From JAGRGG01 sp965217265 (GTDB lineage: Bacteria > Pseudomonadota > Alphaproteobacteria > Geminicoccales > Geminicoccaceae): a DNA stretch of 64,000 bases. The stretch spans positions 124,001 to 188,000 of the forward strand of contig CBDCHP010000013.1 of the NCBI GenBank assembly GCA_965217265.1. Direction: 5' to 3'. The notes below the pieces were generated by a model. The model had not been told where the DNA came from and ran no database searches. It worked only from the letters and a program-made list of their open reading frames with translations. The position numbers and the translations under genes are program-made. This document shows positions 58,805-64,000 of this stretch, piece by piece (positions within the stretch are counted from its first letter, which is position 1; each line of letters begins with the position of its first letter).

Positions 58805-60379
58805 TTGAACCAAAGGGCCAAGGTCGCGGCGGGGGCCGTGGTCCTGGCCCTCCTCGTCGCGGTCGTTCTCGGCGCGGCCTCGGCCCTCGTCTGGGCCGGT
58901 GCCGGCGATTTGAGCGGCCTCGTGCCCGACGCCTACCTCGCCCGGATCGCCGCCTTCACGCTGTTGCAAGCGACGCTCTCGACGCTCCTGTCGCTGGCGC
59001 TCGGCGTCCTCCTCGCCCGTTCGCTGGCGCGCCAGACGGCGTTCGTCGGCCGCGGCCTCCTCGTCCGGCTCCTGGCGCTGCCGCTCGCCCTGCCCGCCAT
59101 CGTCGCGGTCTTGGGCGTCGTCGCCGTCTGGGGCGGGCGCGGCTGGGTCAACGGCGCGCTGACGGCCCTGGACATGGGCCGCCTGCCCTCGATCTACGGC
59201 CTTGGCGGCATCCTGCTCGCCCACGTCTTCTTCAACTTGCCGCTCGCGGCCCGCCTCATGCTCGGCCACTTCGAGCGCGTGCCGGCGGAGCACTGGCGGC
59301 TCGCGGCGCAACTGGCGCTGCCGCCGGCCACGAGTTTTCGCCTGATCGAGTGGCCGGTCGTCCGCCGGAACGCGCCGGGCGTGGTCGGGCTCGTCTTCAT
59401 GCTCTGCCTCACCAGCTTCGCCGTCGTGCTGACGCTCGGCGGCGGGCCGGGGGCGACGACCTTGGAGGTGGCGATCTACCAAGCACTCCGCTTCGATTTC
59501 GACCCGACCCGCGCCGTCGTCCTCGCCGCCGCGCAGTTGGCGCTCACCGCCGGGCTCCTCGGGCTCGCGGCCCTGTTTGGCGCCGATTTGCGCGAAGAGC
59601 CGGGCCTCGGCCGCCCGATCGCCCGCTATGATGGGACCGGTACCGCCCGCGCCCTCGACTTCGCGCTCATCACTTTCGCCGCCGCCTTCGTCGCGCTGCC
59701 GATGCTCGCCGTCGTGGTCGACGGGCTCGGCGCCGACCTCGCCCGGCTCGTGCGCGAGGCGGCCGTGCAACGGGCACTCCTCACCAGCCTCGCCATCGGG
59801 GCGTCCGCCGCGGTTTTCGGCGTCGCCATGGCCGTGGCGCTGATCGCCGCCGCACGCGCGACGACGAGCTTGGGCCTCAAGCGCGCCTGCGCCGCCGCGT
59901 CGAGCCTGACCCTCGTCGTGCCGCCGGTGCTGCTGGGCGCCGGCTGGTTCGTCCTGCTCAGACCCGTTGCCGACGTGTTCGCGCTCGCCCCCGTCATGAT
60001 CGTCACCGTCAACGCGATGATGGCCCTGCCGTTCGCCGTTCGGGTGCTCGGCCCCGCGATCGACAGCGCGGGCAACCGCACCGACCGGCTGGCGGCGCAC
60101 TTGGGCATCGGCGGGCCCGCCTGGGTCCGGCTGATCGGCTGGCCGCTCCTGCGCCGGCCGCTCACGACGGCGCTCGCCTTCGCCGCGGCCCTGTCGCTCG
60201 GCGATCTCGGCGCCATCGCGCTCCTCGGCAGCGACCGGGTCACGACGTTGCCCTACCTCCTTTTGCAGCGCATGGGCAGCTACCGCACGGCGGACGCGGC
60301 CGGCATCGCCCTCATCCTCGGCGCCTTGACGCTCGCGGTGTTCGCGTTCTCCGACACGCGCCGGGCGCGCTTCGCGTGA
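58805..60379 (+). CDS. thiP: Thiamine ABC transporter, permease
   Basis: This 524-residue permease is a tandem duplication of two six-TM BPD-transporter domains. Each half shows an EAA-like loop (HWRLAAQLALPPATSFRLIE in the first; RLAAHLGIGGPAWVRLIGWP in the second). The TTG start lies six bases after thiB, and the end overlaps thiQ by four bases (GTGA), so the three genes are co-translated. Confidence 0.93.
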   Translation: MNQRAKVAAGAVVLALLVAVVLGAASALVWAGAGDLSGLVPDAYLARIAAFTLLQATLSTLLSLALGVLLARSLARQTAFVGRGLLVRLLALPLALPAIVAVLGVVAVWGGRGWVNGALTALDMGRLPSIYGLGGILLAHVFFNLPLAARLMLGHFERVPAEHWRLAAQLALPPATSFRLIEWPVVRRNAPGVVGLVFMLCLTSFAVVLTLGGGPGATTLEVAIYQALRFDFDPTRAVVLAAAQLALTAGLLGLAALFGADLREEPGLGRPIARYDGTGTARALDFALITFAAAFVALPMLAVVVDGLGADLARLVREAAVQRALLTSLAIGASAAVFGVAMAVALIAAARATTSLGLKRACAAASSLTLVVPPVLLGAGWFVLLRPVADVFALAPVMIVTVNAMMALPFAVRVLGPAIDSAGNRTDRLAAHLGIGGPAWVRLIGWPLLRRPLTTALAFAAALSLGDLGAIALLGSDRVTTLPYLLLQRMGSYRTADAAGIALILGALTLAVFAFSDTRRARFA

Positions 60380-61110
60380 GCGGCGCCCCGGTCAGGCTTG
60401 AGGGCGTCCGCTTCGCCTACGGCGGCACCGCGTTCGCCCTCGACATCACCGTCGATGCCGGCGCCGTCGCGGCGATCATCGGCCCGAGCGGGGCCGGCAA
60501 ATCGACGCTGCTCAACCTGATCGCCGGCTTCGAGACCCCACAAGCCGGGCGGGTCGTGATCGACGGCCGCGACGTCGGGGGCCTGCCGCCGGCGGCGCGC
60601 CCGGTCTCGATGGTGTTTCAGGACAACAACCTCTTCGCCCACCTCGACGTCGCCACCAACGTGGCGCTGGGCATCAACCCTTCCGGCCGCCCGACGGCGG
60701 CGCAGAAGCGGGCCGTCGCCGACGCCCTCGCCCGCCTCGGCCTCGCCGGCATGGCCGGGCGCTACCCGGGCGAACTCTCCGGCGGCGAGCGCGGGCGCGT
60801 GGCACTCGCCCGCGCCACGCTGCGCGACCGCCCCGTCCTCCTGCTCGACGAGCCGTTCGCCGCCTTGGGCCCCGCCCTTCGCGCCGACATGCTCGACCTG
60901 CTGCGCGCCCTGCACGAGACCCATGGCATGACCGTCTTGATCGTCACCCACCAGCCCGACGACGCCCGCGCACTCGCCACCCACACCGCCTTCGTCGCGG
61001 GCGGTCGGGTCAAGGCGTACGGGGAGACGGCGGCGCTGTTCGGGGCAAGCGACGCGCCCGAACTGGCGGACTATCTCGGTCTGGGTGACGCTCATGCCGA
61101 CAATGAATGA
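60376..61110 (+). CDS. thiQ: Thiamine ABC transporter, ATP-binding protein
   Basis: This 244-residue ABC ATPase has Walker A GPSGAGKSTLLNLIAGFE, Q-loop VFQDNNLFAHLDVATNVALG, signature LSGGERGRVALARATL and Walker B VLLLDEPFAALGP. It has ThiQ-like size. The GTG start overlaps thiP. The next gene starts inside its 3' end, extending the operon to four genes. Confidence 0.94.
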   Translation: MSGAPVRLEGVRFAYGGTAFALDITVDAGAVAAIIGPSGAGKSTLLNLIAGFETPQAGRVVIDGRDVGGLPPAARPVSMVFQDNNLFAHLDVATNVALGINPSGRPTAAQKRAVADALARLGLAGMAGRYPGELSGGERGRVALARATLRDRPVLLLDEPFAALGPALRADMLDLLRALHETHGMTVLIVTHQPDDARALATHTAFVAGGRVKAYGETAALFGASDAPELADYLGLGDAHADNE

Positions 61111-62026
61111 TCGAGAGTTGCAAGGATCGGTCATCGTCGATCGGTTGCGGCGGTGCCGTCCGGATTGGCACATCGAGAAGGTTGCGCAGACCGGGGCAGG
61201 CTTGGAGTTTGTCGTCTTCAGAGCAGAAGTCCGTCATCTTGGTTCCGTTGCCGTTCGGGTGGCGCGCGCCCGATGGATCTCGAACGACAACGACCGGGGT
61301 TTGGACGCCCGCGATCTGCTGCGCCAGGAATTTGCCCTCGCGAATCATGGGCGCTCGATCGGCATACCGACGCCCGCGATGTACCATCTCGATCTCGAAG
61401 GCGATCTCCTGGTGTCGCAGTTCATGGAAAGCGACACCGGCCAATCTGCACCTTCACAATTGGGCACGATCATCGGCCGACTGCACCAGGCGCCGCCGCC
61501 TCCCATTCGCTGCGTCGGACAGCGGGGCCAGAGCGCTGCAAGCACGGTCACGAACCTGCTGCGCGAGCGGCTCGGCACGATAGGCCGCTTGACGAGGCAC
61601 GACCTTCCCGACGTCGATCAGGTGCAGGTGCACGCCCATCTACGCTCAAGGGAAGGCTACCGGGCGCTCCTCCACATGGACGCCCGCTCGGCGAACGTGC
61701 TGGTCAAGAATGGCCAAATCGTCGCCCTGCTCGATTGGTCGAACGCCCTGGTCGGCGATCCGTGGCTTGAACTCTGCCGCATCGCCGAGTACGGCGAAGT
61801 CGGCAGCGAGTTCTGGACGAATTACAAACTCGCCGCGCATGATCTTGCCGGCAGATCCCGCCCAGACACCGCAATCGAGCTGTTGTATCGCTTGTACACC
61901 GCCACGATGATGACCATCGTGTTCTTGTCTGAGGCACCCGATCCGTTGCTGGGTTCGAGATGGTTCGAGCGTACGGTGCAGCTTCTAGACGAATACAGGT
62001 GGCGTGCGCACGCACTCCAGTCGTGA
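61094..62026 (+). CDS. APH-family phosphotransferase (possible thiamine or choline kinase)
   Basis: This protein of about 310 residues has the aminoglycoside/choline kinase fold: RALLHMDARSANVLVKNGQ (Brenner motif with catalytic Asp and Asn) and ALLDWSNALVGDPWLELCRI (metal-binding Asp). Starts at 61094 or 61103 both overlap the end of thiQ, so it is the fourth gene of the TPP-riboswitch operon. The position suggests a thiamine kinase feeding salvage, but aminoglycoside, choline or macrolide kinases share the fold. Base composition is a little lower in GC than thiBPQ. Confidence 0.75.
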   Translation: MPTMNDRELQGSVIVDRLRRCRPDWHIEKVAQTGAGLEFVVFRAEVRHLGSVAVRVARARWISNDNDRGLDARDLLRQEFALANHGRSIGIPTPAMYHLDLEGDLLVSQFMESDTGQSAPSQLGTIIGRLHQAPPPPIRCVGQRGQSAASTVTNLLRERLGTIGRLTRHDLPDVDQVQVHAHLRSREGYRALLHMDARSANVLVKNGQIVALLDWSNALVGDPWLELCRIAEYGEVGSEFWTNYKLAAHDLAGRSRPDTAIELLYRLYTATMMTIVFLSEAPDPLLGSRWFERTVQLLDEYRWRAHALQS

Positions 62027-62041
62027 GACAACACCGATGCG

Positions 62042-63265
62042 TTAACGCCGCCTCTCGCGCTCCGCCAGCCGTAACAGCGCCGGCGAGGTGCGCAAGAGGC
62101 CGACGAAGCCGCGTTTGGGCTTCAAGCCGCGCCGGACCGTCGAGCGGTAGAGGGTGAAGGCGAGCAGGAGCGCGTGGACGACGGAGGTGTAGTAGAAGAA
62201 GGCGTGCGGGCCGTAGCCGCCGACCACGGCCGATCCCAGGAAGGGGCCGAGGGTGGCGCCGACGCCGTAGACCAGGAACAGGCCGGCGCCGACCTCGACG
62301 AACTCGTTCGGTTTGGCGTAGTCGTTGGCGTGCGCGATGGCGAGCGAGTAGAGCGGCGTGGCGACCCCGCCGAAGACGAAGGTGGCGGCGATGAGCACGG
62401 CGGGGCTCTGCTCTGCCGCCATCGACATGCCGACCCCGGCCGCGATCGCGGCCACGTTCATCATCACGATCAAGGGGCGGCGGCCGTAGCGGTCCGAGGC
62501 GGCGCCCAGCGGCAGTTGCGTGACGCCGCCGCCGACGATGAAGGCCGTGACGAAGGTGGCGATCTGCCCGACGCCCAGGCCCACGTCCTGGCCGATCACG
62601 GGGGCCAACATGCGAAACGTGCCGTTGACGAGCCCGGCGGCGAAGACGCCCGTCACACCGACCGGCGAGAGCGCGAACAGCCTTCCCAGGCGCAGCCGCG
62701 GCCGCTCGATCGGCGTCGGGCTCGGCGCCGAGGTCAGCGAGACCGGCACGAGGCACAAGCAGAACAGGAGGGCCGTGACGCTGAACAGTTCGAAGCCGCG
62801 CGGGTCGGCGAGCGTGAGCATGAACTGGCCGATCGTCACCGAGCCCAGATCGACGAGGCGGTAGAGGGAGAGAACCCGGCCGCGGTTCGTATTGCCCGCC
62901 CGCTCGTTCAGCCAAGACTCGATGACGAGCGTCAGCCCGGCGTAGCAAAAGCCGCCGAGTGCGCGCAGGGCGATCCAGAAGAACGGCTCGACCAGGAGCG
63001 CGTGCAGAAGTGTCGCGACGGCGTAGAAGGCGGCGAACGCGGCGAACGCGCGGATGTGGCCGGCCCCGGTGATGAGGCGCGGCGTGATCAAGGCGCCCGC
63101 GATGAAGCCGGCGTAGAAGGCCGAGCCCAAGAGGCCGATCGTCGTGGCGCCGAACGCCTCGTAGTTGGCGCGAACGACGGTGAGCGTGCCGATCAGCCCG
63201 TTGCCGGCGAGCAGCAACCCGCCCGCGGTGAACAGGGTGGCGAACGTGGCGATGATCGGCGTCAC
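62042..63265 (-). CDS. MFS transporter (YcaD-like)
   Basis: This 407-residue, 12-TM protein starts from GTG 63265 (TPIIATFATLFTAGGLLLAG). The motif FYAGFIAGALITPRLI and a second-half DRYGRRPLIVMMNVAAIAAG loop are typical, as is FCYAGLTLVIESWLNERAGN, a feature of the YcaD/UMF-type MFS group. The GTG start overlaps the stop of the VWA gene by four bases (GTGA). The substrate is unknown. Confidence 0.88.
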   Translation of the reverse strand: MTPIIATFATLFTAGGLLLAGNGLIGTLTVVRANYEAFGATTIGLLGSAFYAGFIAGALITPRLITGAGHIRAFAAFAAFYAVATLLHALLVEPFFWIALRALGGFCYAGLTLVIESWLNERAGNTNRGRVLSLYRLVDLGSVTIGQFMLTLADPRGFELFSVTALLFCLCLVPVSLTSAPSPTPIERPRLRLGRLFALSPVGVTGVFAAGLVNGTFRMLAPVIGQDVGLGVGQIATFVTAFIVGGGVTQLPLGAASDRYGRRPLIVMMNVAAIAAGVGMSMAAEQSPAVLIAATFVFGGVATPLYSLAIAHANDYAKPNEFVEVGAGLFLVYGVGATLGPFLGSAVVGGYGPHAFFYYTSVVHALLLAFTLYRSTVRRGLKPKRGFVGLLRTSPALLRLAERERRR

Positions 63266-64000
63266 GGGCGCAAGTCGCGGATCGCGGCGTCGAGCCCGGC
63301 CAGGGTCAAGGGGTGCATACGCCCCGCGAAGATCCGCTCGATCAGCCCGATCGAGGCGTGCATCGGCCACCAGTCGCGCCGCTCCGGGTTCAGCCAGACG
63401 CTGTGCGGGTAGGCGAGGCGCAGGCGCTCCAGCCAGACGCCGCCCGGCTCGGCGTTCCAGCCCTCGTTGGCGCCGCCGGCGTGGGTGATCTCATACGGGC
63501 TCATGGTGGCATCGCCGACGACGATCACCTTCCAGTCGGGGCCGAAGCGGTGCAGCAGGTCGTGGGTCGATTCGCGCCCGGCGTGCCGGCGGCGGTTGCT
63601 CTGCCAGACCGTCTCGTAGATGCAGTTGTGGAAGTAGCGGTATTCGAGGTGCTTGAACTCCGAGCGCGCGGCCGAGAACAGCCGCTCGCACGTCCGTACA
63701 TGCCCGTCCATCGAGCCGCCGACGTCGAACAGCATGAGCACCTTGATCGCGTTGCGCCGCTCTGGCCGGAGCTTCAAGTCGAGCAGACCCGCGTTCTTGG
63801 CCGTGCCGTCGATCGTGCCGTCCAAGTCCAGCTCCTCCGCCGCCCCCTCGCGGGCGAAGCGGCGCAGCCGGCGCAGTGCCACCCGCATCGTGCGGGTGTC
63901 GATCGCGGCGTCGCCGTCGAGGTCCTTGAACTGGCGCTGGTCCCAGACCTTGACGGCGCGGCGCTCGCGGGAATCGCCTTGACCGATCCGCACGCCCTCG
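63262..64000 (-). CDS. VWA-domain protein (CoxE-like), 5' part beyond window
   Basis: The reading frame stays open to the window edge, so the N-terminus is missing. The visible 245 residues contain a von Willebrand A-like domain with a MIDAS-type metal motif KVLMLFDVGGSMDGHVRTCE, then VIVVGDATMSPYEITHAGGA and RRDWWPMHASIGLIERIFAG. Relatives (COG3552/CoxE-like) often sit beside MoxR AAA+ ATPases and act in metal-centre or complex maturation. The MoxR gene, if present, would be outside the window. It overlaps the MFS gene downstream. Confidence 0.85.
   Translation of the reverse strand, partial: EGVRIGQGDSRERRAVKVWDQRQFKDLDGDAAIDTRTMRVALRRLRRFAREGAAEELDLDGTIDGTAKNAGLLDLKLRPERRNAIKVLMLFDVGGSMDGHVRTCERLFSAARSEFKHLEYRYFHNCIYETVWQSNRRRHAGRESTHDLLHRFGPDWKVIVVGDATMSPYEITHAGGANEGWNAEPGGVWLERLRLAYPHSVWLNPERRDWWPMHASIGLIERIFAGRMHPLTLAGLDAAIRDLRP

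Overview
This is a GC-rich chromosomal segment of an alphaproteobacterium. The evidence is the gatCAB block, the ispH-thrB-rnhA gene order, a short-type serC beside serA, an EmrAB pump under a TetR regulator, a thiBPQ operon behind a TPP riboswitch, and motAB plus fliW. A Rhodospirillales-like host is my inference; no rRNA or other phylogenetic marker is in view. Almost everything looks like ordinary core and metabolic chromosome. I see no prophage, conjugation module, CRISPR array or tRNA gene.

Layout. 1-8.7 kb: end of a DUF4142 protein, gatB-gatA-gatC (minus), ruvX, and an RND efflux pair. 8.9-13.1 kb: small accessory genes (two DUF3008 paralogues, a RelE/ParE-like toxin, an MltC-like transglycosylase, an IS1-family element, a 31-residue membrane peptide, a CsbD protein). 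13.3-19.4 kb: sugar-acid or lactone catabolism (enoyl-CoA hydratase, SDR, IlvD/Edd dehydratase, SMP-30 lactonase), a YdcF protein and endonuclease V. 19.5-28.7 kb: YeeE/TsuA, NhaA, EmrAB/TetR, carbonic anhydrase, and a subtilisin-like cell-surface protease. 28.9-30.9 kb: a lower-GC accessory gene (DUF4209, HEPN-like motif). 31-40.7 kb: SDR, serA, serC, Bcr/CflA pump, ispH-thrB-rnhA, peroxiredoxin, AlgH/YqgE, FliW. 40.8-50.5 kb: 3-hydroxybutyrate oligomer hydrolase, alpha/beta hydrolases, ferredoxin-NADP reductase, an enamidase homologue, motAB, a TetR/hydrolase pair, a cupin. 50.6-64 kb: topoisomerase IB, GNAT/SseA/CysK, an APH-ATPase fusion, an SRAP peptidase, thiamine salvage (thiN, TPP riboswitch, thiBPQ, APH-like kinase), an MFS protein and a VWA protein cut by the window end.

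The most unusual feature is a family of about 150-bp, nearly fully palindromic intergenic elements present at 16 loci (R1-R16). Each has GC-rich outer arms, pyrimidine/purine tracts and a central palindrome. The outer tip TGAACGC often supplies the stop codon of the neighbouring gene, on both sides when the genes converge. One inner arm is of a constant type and the other belongs to one of about three alternative types, in either orientation. At least three copies are broken by inserted DNA: an IS1 element with an 8-bp target duplication, the DUF4209 gene, and an unidentified segment. I read the family as dispersed terminator-like elements that also act as landing sites for foreign DNA. The structure is visible in the sequence; the function is inferred.
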